Of a DNA stretch of 64,000 nucleotides, positions 1-13,100 are shown one piece after another (the stretch's first letter is position 1; every line of letters starts with the position of its first letter). Made by a program: the position numbers and the translations under genes. The notes below the pieces were generated by a model. It was not told the origin of the DNA and searched no databases. It saw only the letters and a program-made list of their open reading frames with translations. The stretch is from JANXQG01 sp963775975. Its GTDB lineage: Bacteria > Planctomycetota > Planctomycetia > Pirellulales > Thermoguttaceae. Location: assembly GCA_963775975.1 (NCBI GenBank), contig CAVZKX010000002.1, positions 2,728,001 through 2,792,000 of the forward strand, read 5' to 3'.

Positions 1-13
1 CGAGGAGTGCAGC

Positions 14-3000
14 GTGAATAATTGTTCCAATCGGTATCATTTTACGTTTGTGAAGATAAGCATCGCGGCGCTTTTGGCTGGCTGCTTTTGGGCTGGCCAA
101 GGTCAAGCGGCCACTTACACGTGGACCGGCGCATTATCGTCCGCAGCGGACGGCACTGGGAATTGGAACGGGCTGGCGGGTAATTTCGCGGCCAGCGATT
201 TTGCGTATTGGAACGGCACTCAGCCCGGCGCGCTCAATCTGAGCCTCACCGGCCAAGCCGTGATGAATCCCGCCGCGCCCGGCATCACGCTGCTTGTGGA
301 TTCGGGCCAAGTCAGCGCGCTGACGCTCAATAGTTCCAACGGCACCGCGACCATTCGGATGAACGGCATCATCCTCAATCCCGGCGCGGCGCTTTTACGT
401 TCGGCAACTCCAGCCTGGCGACCACCACCAACGTCACACTGGGCGGGAGCGGGGCGGCCCCCCTCACGATCGTGAACTTCACCAACAATTCGGGCGCCAC
501 GGCGACGATCGGCGCGAATGTTTTCCTCAACAACAGCTCCGCTGCCACGCACGTTCTTGCCCTGAACGGTTCGAGCGCCTGGGCGTTCAACGCGCCCATT
601 CAGCCTCACAACGGTGCCCAGATCTGGCTGGCCGATACGGGCACCGGAGTCGTGACCTACGCAGGGACAACCAACGGCGCTGCCGCGGTCGAAGTGGGCG
701 CCTCCGCCGTCGGCAATACGACTTCCACCTTCAATATCGTGCCCGGCGCGTCGTTGGCCCTGTCCGGCGGCAGCACGAGCGGCGGCCCTCCGGGCACGCT
801 GAGCCTCGGCATGGGCAGTCTTGGCACGGGCATCGTGAACCAGTCGGGCGGCACGGTCGCGCTGACCACCGCGGGCTGGAACCTGGAGTTGGGCGAGGTA
901 GGCGGCTCGTACGGGTATTACAACATGTCGGGCGGCAGCCTCTTTGCGAACGAAATGGAAGTCGGGAATAACGGTTACGGCTATTACAATCAGTCGGGCG
1001 GCTCGGTCACGATCGGCACTTGGATGCTCTTTAATCGCGCTGGAACCGGCAGTACAACCACGTACGGCGTTGCCAACATCTCGGGCGGGCAGTTGCTCTA
1101 TAGTGGCGGCAGCAATTTCGGACAGTATTTTGGTAACGCTAGCGCTCTCGGTTTTAGTTTGAATGTGAGCGGCAGCGGCTTTGTTAGTCTAGGCGGCAAC
1201 ACCGTCGGTCTCGGCGCAACAAACGCCGGCGGCGTCCTGAACGTCAATAGCGGCGGCACGCTCCAGGTGTCCGCTATTAAATTCAATACCGGCAATGGTG
1301 GTCTGAATCTCAACGGCGGCGTGATAATCGCCTCGTCGGCGACTACCGCCTTCATATCGAACAACGCAAACATTCCCACGCACGTCTTCGCCAATGGCGG
1401 CACCATCAGCAATAACGGAAACAACATCACCATACCCGCCGCGCTGCTCGCGCCTTCGGGCAGCGGCGTCCTCAGCATCGCGGTCACCGGAAGCGGCTAC
1501 TCCGCCCCTCCGGCCGTCTATATCAGTGGCGGCGGCACCGGCGCCACGGGCGTGGCCACCATCGACGGCAGCGGCAACTTGACCGGCATCACGATTTCCG
1601 CTCCAGGCTTCAACTATTCCTCGGCGCCCACGCTCACGCTTCTCGGCGGCGGCGGTACTTTGAGCTCCTATAGCGTCACAATGGGGACGTTTGCCAGCGG
1701 CGCAATGACATTCCAGGGCGGCGCGGTCACCACGCTGTCCGGCACCAGCACATACACCGGCGGGACGACCGTGACCGCCGGCACGCTCTCGCTGGGCACA
1801 GGCGGAGGAGCAGGTGCGATCCGCGGCCCGCTGACTATCAATTCCGGCGCGACGGTGAACTTGAATGCCACCGACACATTGGGCTTTAACGTCGGAACCT
1901 CCGTCACCACGGTCTCCATCACCGGCGGCAGGATCAACAACAACGTGGCGACGAATAATTCGTACCTCACCAACTACTCGCTTACCGGCGGCACCGTCTC
2001 CTCCAGCGGCGGCGGAAGCTACAACTTGTCCACGGGCAACGGCGTCACGACCAATGCCAGCAATGTAACCTCCGTCTTCTCCGGCCCGATCATTATTCGC
2101 GACGCGAATAACCTTACGTTCAACGTCGCCTCGGGTACAACGCCCACCGGAATGGACTTGCTGGTTAGCGGGTCCATCGCCGGCACGGGCACCGTGAACT
2201 CGGTCACCAAGACCGGCGCGGGCCAGATGGTGATTGGTTCCGTCTCCGATACCTATAGCGGCAGCACCACGGTCGCGAATGGTTCACTGCTCCTCAGTTC
2301 CGGCACGCTTCTGGGCACGGGCGTTGTTTCCGTGTCTGGCGGCGCGGCGTTCGGCGGCAACGGCAGCGCGGGCTCGGTCACCATTTCCGACGGCGGCACG
2401 CTGCAAGGCGGATACAGCACTGGCGGCGGCAGCCTCGTCTTGCCGACCTTGACGTATTTGGGCGGCGGCGGCATGTACCTCAGCGCGATCGGCTCGAACA
2501 ATACCACGACACCCAACGTCAACGTGGCCGGCACGCTGACCACCGCAAATCCCGTCCAAATCCAGATTGGCAGTCTCGCCGGCACGACCACCGGCACCGT
2601 CTATCAACTTCTGAGCTATGGGTCGATCGCCGGAACGGGTACCAGCGTCTTCACGCTGGGCTCGCTGCCCAACCGTGCTACCGGCTCGCTCTCGTTCCCC
2701 GCGGGCCAGATTGACCTGACGCTCACCGACATTGATTACGTGCATTGGTCCGGCAGCCAAAGCACTGCCTGGGACACGACCAGCGCCAACTGGACTCTCA
2801 ATTCCAACGGCGGGACTACGGCCTATATCGATAGCCCCACCGGCGACACGGTAGTTTTCGACGATAACACGAGCAACGGCACCGTGAGCATCGCCGCGGC
2901 GGTCCATCCCTCGAGCGTGACCTTCAGCAACACAGCCACTGGCTATTTGCTGCAAGGGACGAGCGGCATCTACGGGAATACCGGCCTGACGTTCAACGGG

Positions 3001-6000
3001 CCGGGCTCGCTGACGATCAACACCAGCAACGGCTATACCGGGGCCACGCAGATCCACGGCGGTCTGGTTCAGACCGGCAGCGCCGGCGCGCTGGGCAACG
3101 GCTCGCTCCTGGTTGACGGTGGCACTTTGAGCATCGCCGCCGCACTGAACAACTCCGCCGGCACGCTGAACGGCAGTCAGTTGAATACCAACGGAAATGC
3201 AGTCATTACCAATACGGTTCCCCTCACGATCGGCGCCAATGGCGGTACGATCAGCGTGAACTCGGGCAGCCAGCTTTACTTCCATACCGCCAACACACTC
3301 TTGGGCGCGGAGCGCTGACATTGACCGGCACCGGCGCGATCGCGCAGAACGGCGTGGGCAACCTACGCGTCGACCAGGCGAACAGCTATGGCGGCAATCT
3401 GACCTTGCAGAGCGGTGGTATTTTCGAGTACGGCGCTGCCGGGGCGGTCTCTTCCAGTGCCACGTTCACGATCAACAATCAGGGCGAGCTGGCGGTGCAA
3501 AACGCGATCGTACTGCCCAACAACATTACCGTTAATGGCGGCACTAACAGCGTCTTGAGCTTCGAGAACGGCGGCAACGGTTCCTATACCGGCACGATCA
3601 CGCTCAACGCGAATGCCGTCGTTGGCCTGCGCAATTGGTACAACAACGCCACCGTCACTGGAGGCTTGATTCTCGGACAGGTCACCGGCAATGGCGGCTT
3701 GTCGATCAACTCCGGCACCGGCGCGGGCGGCGTGCTCGCGCTGGGCAACTCGACAAACAACTACGCGGGCGGGACGAGTGTCACCAATGCCATCCTGCTG
3801 GTCGGCGCGGTACAAAACCAAGGCACTGCGGCCGGCTCCACGACAATCGCGCTGGCAACCGCGTCGCTTGGATCGGGCACACTGACCGTCAATGGCGGCG
3901 GCGCGGCGCAGTTCGGCTACCACGAAACCAATACGGACGTGCCCATGCTTCCCTATCCGATCGTCCTCAACGGCGGCGCCCTGTGGGCCAACGACGCCTA
4001 TCAGCACCTCACCGGCAGCATCAACGTGACCGCCGCGGGCGGCACGATGGGCTCGACCTACGAAGGCGGGACCGGCAGTTGGAACAAGGGCTTATTCTTG
4101 GACGGCATCGTCACCGGTTCGGGGAGTTTGACGCTCATTCAAGCCGGCGCCGGCGGCGAAGTCAACGGCTATGGCAACGGCAGCGGGAATGCTTTTAACG
4201 CTTCGATCGTCATGTTCACCAACGCCGCGAACCTCTATTCCGGCGTCATCACGGTGACCGGCGGCGGCACTGGGCTGAACAGCTACCTGGGCGTTAACGC
4301 GAGCACCGCCTTGCGGTACGCCACTGTGAATGTCGTCGGCAACAACTCCGGGTCAAACGTGCGCTGGGGAACCAGGGCGCTGCTCTTCCAAGCCGGACTG
4401 GGCAGCGATTCATTCAGCTTGGGAGCGCTCACCGGTAACGGCAACGTCGCGCTGACTGAGATCAATGAAGCCACGTTGGCTGCCGGCAACTCGGTCGCCC
4501 TCACTGTGGGCGGCAACAATGCGACCACAACCTATACGGGCACGATGAGCGGTAACGGCAACCTTACCAAGACCGGCTCAGGCACATTCACGCTGACGGC
4601 CTCGAATACGTACGCCGGCGGTACGACGATCAACGGCGGTGTATTGAACATTAACGCCGACGCCGCCTTGGGCGCTGTCCCCGCGTCGCCCGCAACGAAT
4701 GTCACATTCACCAACAACAGCACGCTCCAGTTCGGCGCCAATGCCATCGCGCTTTCGGCCAGCCGCAATATCGCCATCAATAGCGGCGCGACCGCCACGC
4801 TCGATACGCAAGGCTTCTCGGCGACCGTCAACGGCGCGATCGCCGACGGAAGCGGCCAAGGCTCGCTGCAAAAGCTGGGCGCCGGCAGCCTGACGCTGGC
4901 CAACTCCAACACGTACACAGGCGCGACGACGATCGGCGGCGGCACGTTGACGATCGGCAGCGCGAGCAACCTGGGCGGAGGCAATTATCCCGGAAGCATC
5001 GCCATCGCCACGGGCGCCGCGCTCATATATACCGGCACGGGGAGCCAGGCGCTCGGCGGCGTCATCAGCGGCAGCGGCGCTCTGACCCAAAGCGGCCCCG
5101 GCCTGCTGACTCTCAATGGCGCCAACACGTATACCGGCAACACAGCGGTCAACGGCGGCACGTTGTCGGTCAACGGCGGCGCGGGAGGGTCCTTGGGCGC
5201 CACGAACGTCAGCGTGGGAGCAAGCGGCGTCCTCGCCGCTGCCGGAGCCACGAGCATCGGCGGCAATGTTTCCACGCTCGCCGCCGGCGCCACAATTAAT
5301 TTGCAAAATGCCAGCATCGACACGCTCGGCGTGGCCAATTTGGGACTCGCCAGCGGCTCGGTGCTCAACTTCGATATCGGCGGCTCGCCCGGCAGCAGCG
5401 ATCAGATCGCGGTCAGCGGCTCCGTGTCGCTGACGCCGAACGCCGGCGGGACCGTCAATCTCTTGCAGCCCAACATCGCTGGCGGAAACTACACGTTGCT
5501 CACGTCTGCCTCAGGCGGTCTCACGCCGGGCGGCGTCGATTTTACCCTCGGCACGCATCCTGCCTTCCACGGCACGGAGAACTTCAATCAATCGACTTCC
5601 ACGGCCCTGATCCTCACGGTCTCCGCCAATCCGTTCCAATCGACTGTGTACTTCACTGGGGCTGCCAGCGTTGCCGGCGGCGACGCGGCCTACAACTGGA
5701 GCGCCGGGTCGACGAATACGAACTGGTCGACCGATGCGGCCGGATTGACCGACGCCGGCCAAGTGCCTGGCCCGATCACCAGCGTGATCTTCACGGCGAC
5801 GAACGCTGTGCCGAACCTCGGCGGCAGCGTGTTGAGCAGCCAATTGGACGCGAACTACTCGATCCAAGGGCTGACGTTCGACGTCCCGGCGACCAGCCCG
5901 CAAATCACCGTCGCCGTGGTCAAACCCAACGGTCATACGCTGGCGATTGGCAGCGGCGGCTTGACGCTCGCTGCCGGATCGTCCGCCAGCGCCACGATCG

Positions 6001-9000
6001 CCGGCGGCTCGGTGCAGTTGACAACGAGCCAGAGTTGGGCGAACAACTCCGGGCTGCCATTGACGGTCAATGCCGCCGTCTCCGGCCTCGGCGCCACGAC
6101 GTTGACCTTCAATGGTACGGGCATGGGCGGCGTCACTCTGAACGGCGCGCTCAGCAACGGCGGCGGCCCGTTGAGCCTGGTCTTCAATCAGGCTGGCCTT
6201 ACGCAATTGAACGTCGCCAACGCCTTTACGGGCGGCGTGACCGTAAGCAGCGGCACGGTGCAACTGGGCGATCCAGGCGCATTGAACGCTACGACCCCTA
6301 ACTCTCTCACGTTCGGTTCCGGCTCGTTCGTTATTGGCGATTTGGAAGTCAACGGCAATGCCGTGACTGTCTCGTCGCTCAATACAGATGGCAGCGTTCA
6401 GGCCATCGTGGAAAACGGTCCCAATGCTGCCGGCGGCGGCACTCTGACCGTGGCTAACGCGACCTCGAGCACCTATGGCGGCACATTGCAAGACGGCGCC
6501 GCCAGCCCGCCGTTGACACTCGTCAAGTCGGGAAGTTCCGCGCTCTATCTAAACGGCGTGAACAGCTACACCGGCGGGACGAACCTCAATTCAGGCCTGC
6601 TCAACTTCGCGTCCGGAGCGCTTCCGCTGAGCGGCATCGCGTTTGGTGGCGGAACTCTGCAATGGGCCAGCGGCAACTTGCAGGATGTTTCCTCCGGCAT
6701 CCCGCCCATCGCCGCGGGACAGGCGGCCATCCTCGATCTCAACAGCCAGAGCATTTCGTTTGCCTCCTCCCTTACCGGCAGCGGCGGCGTAACGCTGGTC
6801 GGCAACGGTTCGTTGACCCTCCTGGCGAGCAATAGCTATTCCGGAACGACCACCGTCAGCAGCGGCACGCTACAGATCGACGCCGGCGGCAGCACCGGCA
6901 CTCCAGGCGCGGGCAACATCGTCAATAATTCGGTCCTGGTATTCGACCGCAGTGACAGCTACACGCTGAACAACAATATCAGCGGCGCTGGATCGTTGTA
7001 TCAGATCGGCAGCGGCACACTGACGCTTGCGGGCAGCAATAGCGGCCTCGGTCCAGTGACTGTCACGGGCAGCGCTGCACTGAACATTGCCGGCACGACA
7101 TCGACGGCCGCTACAGGCAGGATCACCGTCGGTGCGAACACCGGGAATTCCAACGTCTTGAACATTCTGCCCGGCAGCGTTCTCAACGCGGGTGAAACCG
7201 CCGCACCGTCGTTAGTGGCGGGAGCGGCCGCCGGGGCCACCGGCACGATCAATATGACCGGCGGCACGCTAAACACGACCAGCGAGCTTTGGTTGTCGTC
7301 CGCCGGCAGCGCCGCGGGAATCATGAACATGAGCGGCGGCACGGCGATCATCGGCAGTTGGCTGGCCGTGGGCCGCGGCGGCGACGGCGGCGTGCTCAAT
7401 CTCAGTGGCGGATCGCTCGCGGTGACCGGCAATTCCGTGGCCATCGCGTCATTTGCGGGCAACGCCGGCACGCTCAACGTTAGCGGAGGCACCCTCCGTG
7501 CCGTCAATGTCATTTACGATGGTGAAGGCGGAAATGGCACGATGAATGTTACCGGCAGCGGCTTGGTTGCCGCGACGAAGTTGTGGGTCGGTTACAATGC
7601 CGGCGCCAGCGGCTCCTACACCCAAAACGGCGGTACGCTTGCCACGTCCAGCGACTGGATTATCGGCCACCAGACGACGGGCACGTTCTCGCTTGCGAAT
7701 AGTGGCGTCGTCGCCATAGCCGGTAACGCCTACAACGGCGACTTCAGCGGAGGAACCGGATCCTACCAGCAGAGCGGCGGCACGTTCACCGTCGTGGGAA
7801 CATTTAACGACGGGAACAACGCCGGTTCTGTCGGCTCCTATCTACAGAGCGGCGGCACGTCATACACGGGCGGGAATTTCCTCGCGAGCAACGCCACGGG
7901 CAGCGTCGGCTCGGCAACCATTAGCGGCGGCTCGATGACTGTTGTAGGCGGCTTCATGGTCTGGGGCGGCGCCGGCACGATCAACATCAGCCAGACCGGC
8001 GCCGCGACCACCCTGGTCAGTCCACGCTGGGTGACGCTGGGCCAGTTGTCCGGCGCGGTGGGAACAATCAATCAGGATGGAGGAACTTTTGCCACCAACA
8101 ATAACGACAACTTCTTTATCGGTTGGGGCGCGGTGCGCAGGGCTTCTACAATCTGCATGGCGGCTCGATGACGTTCAACGACGTTCGCACCGACTCCGGC
8201 ACGGCAACGACCTTCCAGGATGGCGGCAGCGCGACGGTCAACGGTTGGCTGCGCATGGGCATGGGCGCCGCTGCCAGCACTACGTACTCATTGGCCGGCG
8301 GCACGCTGAACGTCGCGGGCGCAAACAACGTTGCGCCCGTCGTCCCAGAAGCCAACATCGGCGAGAACGGCGTCGGCGTGATGACCATCGGCGGTTCCAA
8401 CGGCGGCACGATGGTCGTCTCGCCGACGGGACTGCTGACCGTCGCCACAGGCTTTAGCGCCAACGGCACGTTGACCCTGCAAAGCGGCGGCTTGCTGAAG
8501 ACGCCAAACGTCCTGGCGGGCCTTGGCACGGGGACCTTCAACTTCTCAGGCGGCACGCTGCAAAATCCGACCGCCGCCAATCTCAGCGTCGCCATGCCCG
8601 TCAATCTGGCCGGCCAAGGCACGGTGAACGTGGATGGCGGTCAGACGGCCACCTTCCAAACTGCCGCGGCGCTTAGCGGCGCGGGCGGCCTCACGAAAGC
8701 CGGCGGCGGCACATTGAGCGTGCAGTCCGGCAATTCCTATGCCGGCCCCACCGTCATCAACGGCGGCGTGCTGCAACTTGGAGTTGCCACGCCGCAAGTG
8801 GCTTATGATTTCACTTCCGGCTCGGCCGTGAACACGGGGAATAACGTGACCGCCGTAACGTCGACGCCCGTCGGCGCGCCGGCGTTCGGTTCATCCGGCG
8901 GCCCCAACGGCCTTGGCGTGATGGCGCTCAACGGCAGCAACTATTTGGCGATCACCGCCGGCAGCCTGCCAACCCTCAGCGGCAGCGCCAACTACACACT

Positions 9001-9976
9001 CGGCGTGTGGATCAACACGACCCAGGCCGGCGCCAGCGTCCTTTACAAGGGGTCCTCGGGGGCCTGGAACAGCAACGGCCGCGAGGACTTCTATTTGACC
9101 ACAACCACGCCCAACAGCAACAACGGTGGAACCGGAACCCACTTCGGCGGCGTACAGTTTGCCGGCGGTTGGGTGGGCGGCAACACGACGGTCAACACCG
9201 GCACGTGGGAGTTCGTTTCGGTCGTACGCTCCGGCACCGCGTCGACGATCTACGTCAACGGAGTAAACGACGGGGTCAATACAGTCGGCATGGGCATTAA
9301 CGAGCAAGGCACGCAATTCATCGGCCTGGGCTACAACAGCGGCGTGGCCCACGACGGGGCTTTGATGTTCTCAGGTTCGATCAGCGGCACCTATCTCTAT
9401 AGCAGCGCCTTGACCGCTGCACAGATCCAATCGCTGTATAGCGCCGGCCCTGGGGCGATTCATGGCAGCCTCCCCTCGACCACGGATGTGAGCATCACGG
9501 CGTCGGGCGCTGCATTGGATGTCGACAGCGCCCAGCAGACGGTTGGCTCACTCAGCGGCGTCGCCGGGGCGAACGTCTTCCTCGGCGGCGGCACATTGAC
9601 GGTCGGCAATACCGGCAGCACGACTTTTGCGGGCAACATTGGCGACGCGGGCGGAGCCAGCACCGGTGTCGGCGGCAGCCTGGTAATGAACGGCAGCGGA
9701 ATGTTGACGCTAACCGGCACCGGCACCTATTCCGGCAGCACGGACGTATTTGACGGGACGCTGGTCGTGACTTCGCCGCAGGGGATCGAAGGCGGCACCA
9801 ATTTGTACGTTGGCTCCGCTGGTTCGTTCTTCGCGCCGGTCGTGCCGGCGCCGCAAGCGGCCTCCACGGTGACTCCCGTTCCTGAACCTGCGAGCTTGTT
9901 GCTTGTCGCGGCGGGAGCTGCGGCTGCCCTGACAATCGGTGCGCACCGCCGCGGGAAACAGCAGAAGCGCAACTGA
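14..9976 (+). CDS. Giant autotransporter-repeat protein with LamG domain and PEP-CTERM signal (frameshifted)
   Basis: One secreted protein of about 3,320 residues split over reading frames. The GTG start at 14 follows a GAGGAG ribosome site with 6-base spacing. Residues 1-32 form a signal peptide ending near GQA-ATYTW. The body is built of autotransporter-associated beta-strand repeats (GTLTLTGxNTYTGGTTVxxGTL type, at least ten, e.g. near 1740, 4570, 4880, 5100, 6530, 6800, 8700, 9700). A concanavalin A/LamG-like domain lies at about 8790-9450. The C-terminus has PVPEP, a hydrophobic segment and an Arg/Lys-rich tail, the PEP-CTERM signal read by an exosortase. Apparent single-base losses near 390, 3306 and 8135 break the frame; protein similarity continues across each. 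Probable role is cell-surface or matrix attachment, with LamG suggesting glycan binding; the substrate is unknown. Confidence 0.85.
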
Positions 9977-9999
9977 TGCAGGCGATTTTCGCCCGCCTG
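9977..9999 (+). terminator. GC-rich hairpin after first surface gene
   Basis: A perfect 7-base-pair stem (GCAGGCG with CGCCTGC) around a 9-base loop starts one base after the stop codon. There is no T-run after it, so it is either a weak terminator or only an mRNA 3' end structure. Confidence 0.35.
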
Positions 10000-10102
10000 C
10001 CGCGGCACGCGCGCAGCGCCTGGCCCAGCGAGCTTGGGGTCAGGCGTTAGCGCGCGGGCCGTGGTCCCGCCGCAATGCGGCCTAGTTTCTGGGAAAGATG
10101 CC

Positions 10103-13100
10103 ATGACGACTTATCGCTACCGCCCTGTGAAGCACGAATGTCGAATAAGCCCGTTCGCCATTCTTCCATTCGTCATTGCTTCGTCCTTCGTCTTTGTTTC
10201 ATTCCTTCCGCGACCGTCATCCGCCGCCGTTTATACCTGGAACGGCAGCGGTGCCGGCGCGGGAAACATCTTTGATTCCAGCGCCAACTGGGGCGGCACC
10301 TTGCCCAGTGACACCGGCGACACCGCGCTTTTCAACGGCGCAAACTCGCCTTATGCCGGCGGCGCGCTGGCGATCTACTACAGCAACGGCAGCATCGGCG
10401 GTGGCGCAGGCGATACGGGCCTGAACGTGGCTCTCCAGTCGAGTCAATCGGCCGCGGTAAGCCTCGACACGACGACAACCGCCTCCCTGCGATTGGCTTC
10501 CATCTCGGTCAACGCGGGGGCGGGCGCCTTTACGCTCGGCGGCGGCGCAACCGCCTTCATGGTCACGCTCGGCGGCGCGGTGGGAACAACGCAGACGTTC
10601 ACGAACAACTCGTCCAACCCCTTCACCATCGGCGCCAACGTTTCCTTCGGGGGCGGCGGCGGCGGCGGGGCGCACACGATCGATTTTACCGGGGCCGGCA
10701 ACTTCACCTGCAATAACTCGTTCACTCCCAGCAACGCCGGCGCGGGCGCTGTGTTTACGCTTGCGGACGACAACGCGGGCGTCGTGACTCTCACGGGCGC
10801 CAACGGCTACACGGGCGCCACGTTCGTCAATTCGGGCATCCTTTCCATCGCGGGCAGCGGCAGCATTTCCGCAACCAGCACCTTTTCCGTCGCCAACAGC
10901 AACCAAGCGGCCGTGTATCAGACCGGATCAAGCTCGGTTGCTACGACCTACACTGGGTTGGGCGGATTCCAGATCGGCACGCCCCAGTCGCATTCGGCTA
11001 CTACAACCTCGCGGGCGGAACTATCAACGTCGCCGGCGAAATCGATCCCGGCGGATCGAGCGGCGGCGCGGGCACCTTCGGCCAATTGGACATGAGCGCG
11101 GGATTAATCAATCTTCCCACCGTCGCGTCTTCGTGGTTTCTGCCCAACCGCGGCGGCGCCGGCGAAGCGAGCGTCGTCAACATGTCGGGTGGAACGATCA
11201 GCTTCGTCAACGGTGCGACGGGCTTCCGTCCCAACTGGTCGACCTCGCAGAACAGCACCTTCACGATCAGCGGCAGCGCCCGGTTCTTATCACCGGGCGC
11301 CAACGTCTTCTTCAACAACAACAATGTCTCGTCCAATGTGTCCGCCATAAACTTGGATGGCGGCATCTTTCAGGCCCAAGGCTTCGTCAACGCGACATTC
11401 GGCGTACTCAATTTCAACGGCGGATATCTCAAGGCGGGCAATTCCGCGAATGCGTCCTACCTGACGGGGCTCGCCGCGGCTTACGTCAATTCCACCGGCG
11501 GCACGATCGGCAACAACGGCCAGGGCATCACAATTGCCCAGGCCCTCTTGGCCCCGAGCGGCAGCGGGCTGATGACCGGCGCGACGCCCGTCATTTACTC
11601 GTCCGGCTTTACCGCTCCGCCGCAGGTCGTATTGGTTGGCGGAGGCAGCGGTGCGACGGCTTATGCCACGATCGACCAGGCTAGCGGCGCGGTCACGAAT
11701 TTCGTCGTCACCAATCCCGGCATCGGCTACACCGCGGCGCCGACCGTCGAGTTGATCACGACGGGCGGCACGACGATCCTGCCCACGTCGGTATGGCTGC
11801 CGGCTCTAACCGGCAACACGGGCGGCGGGTTGACGTTTGTTGGCGGCGGCACGACCTCCTTGACCGGCGTCAATACATACACCGGCCCGACCGTCCTCGC
11901 CGGCGGCGCGCTGAACGTCAACGCCGACTCCGCCTTGGGCGCCATTGCGTCCATCACGACGTTCTCGGGCGGCACGCTGCAATTCGGCGGCAACATCGCG
12001 CTCTCGGCCAGCCGCAGCATGGCAATCAATAGCGGCGCGACGGGCTTTTTCGACACGCTGGGCAATTCGGCGACCGTCGCCAGCACGATCACCGGCGGCG
12101 GCACGCTCGCCAAAGTCGACAGCGGCGCGCTTTACCTGACCGGATCGAGCTCCTTCACCGGCGGCACAATCCTATCCGCTGGGACGCTCAATATCGCTTC
12201 CGACGCCGCGCTGGGCGCCGTGCCCGGCAGCCCGGCAACGAACCTCACGATGGCGGGCGGCACCTTGCAGTTCGGTGCGAACAACATCACGATCAATGCC
12301 CGGCGCACGATCGCCGTCAACAGCGGCGCGACCGCCTACTTCGACCCGCACGGTTTCACTTCGGCGACCATCGCCGGCGCGATCAGCGGCTCGGGCGCGG
12401 TTGCGATGGCGGGCAGCGGCACGTTGACCTTGACTGGCACCAGCACCTACACCGGCTTGACGACGGTCAATATCGGCACTTTGGCGCTGGCCTCGGCTTC
12501 GATCAGTTCGTCGAATGTAAGCGTCGGGGCTACGGGAGGCACGTTGGCCGCGTCCGGCGTCGCGAGCATCTCGGGAAGTCTCACGAACAATGGCACGCTC
12601 AATCTCGCGAACGGTTCGATCGATACCCTTACGGTCGGAAAACTCTTTTTGGCCAGCAATGCGGCCCTGTATTTCGACGTCGGTTCCACGGCCGGCAGCA
12701 GCGACAAGATAGTGGTGACCGGAAAGGTCTCAATTTTTCAGTTCGGCGGTCAACCAGTTTATATCACGCAGCCCATTGTCACCTCCGGCACCTACAGCCT
12801 GCTGACGGCGGCCACGGGCAGCAATCTCACTCCGGGTGGCGCCGACTTTACGCTCCATTCTCCGACGTTCCACGGCACGGAGAACCTCAACAGTTCGACG
12901 GCCACGTCGCTGATTCTCACAGTCTCGGCCAATCCCTATGTCGCCACCGCGTATTGGACGGGTTCCGCCAGCCGGGCCGCGAGCGATACCTCCAACTTAT
13001 GGGTGCCGGCACGTCGATCTCGAACTGGGCGACTAACGCGGCGGGGACGACCGATGCGAAGCAGGTGCCGGGTTCGATCACCAACGTGATCTTCAACGCG

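Noticed and set aside
2284..3321. 345-codon minus-strand open frame under the first surface gene
   Set aside because: Same antisense artefact; sense strand continues a clear repeat protein.
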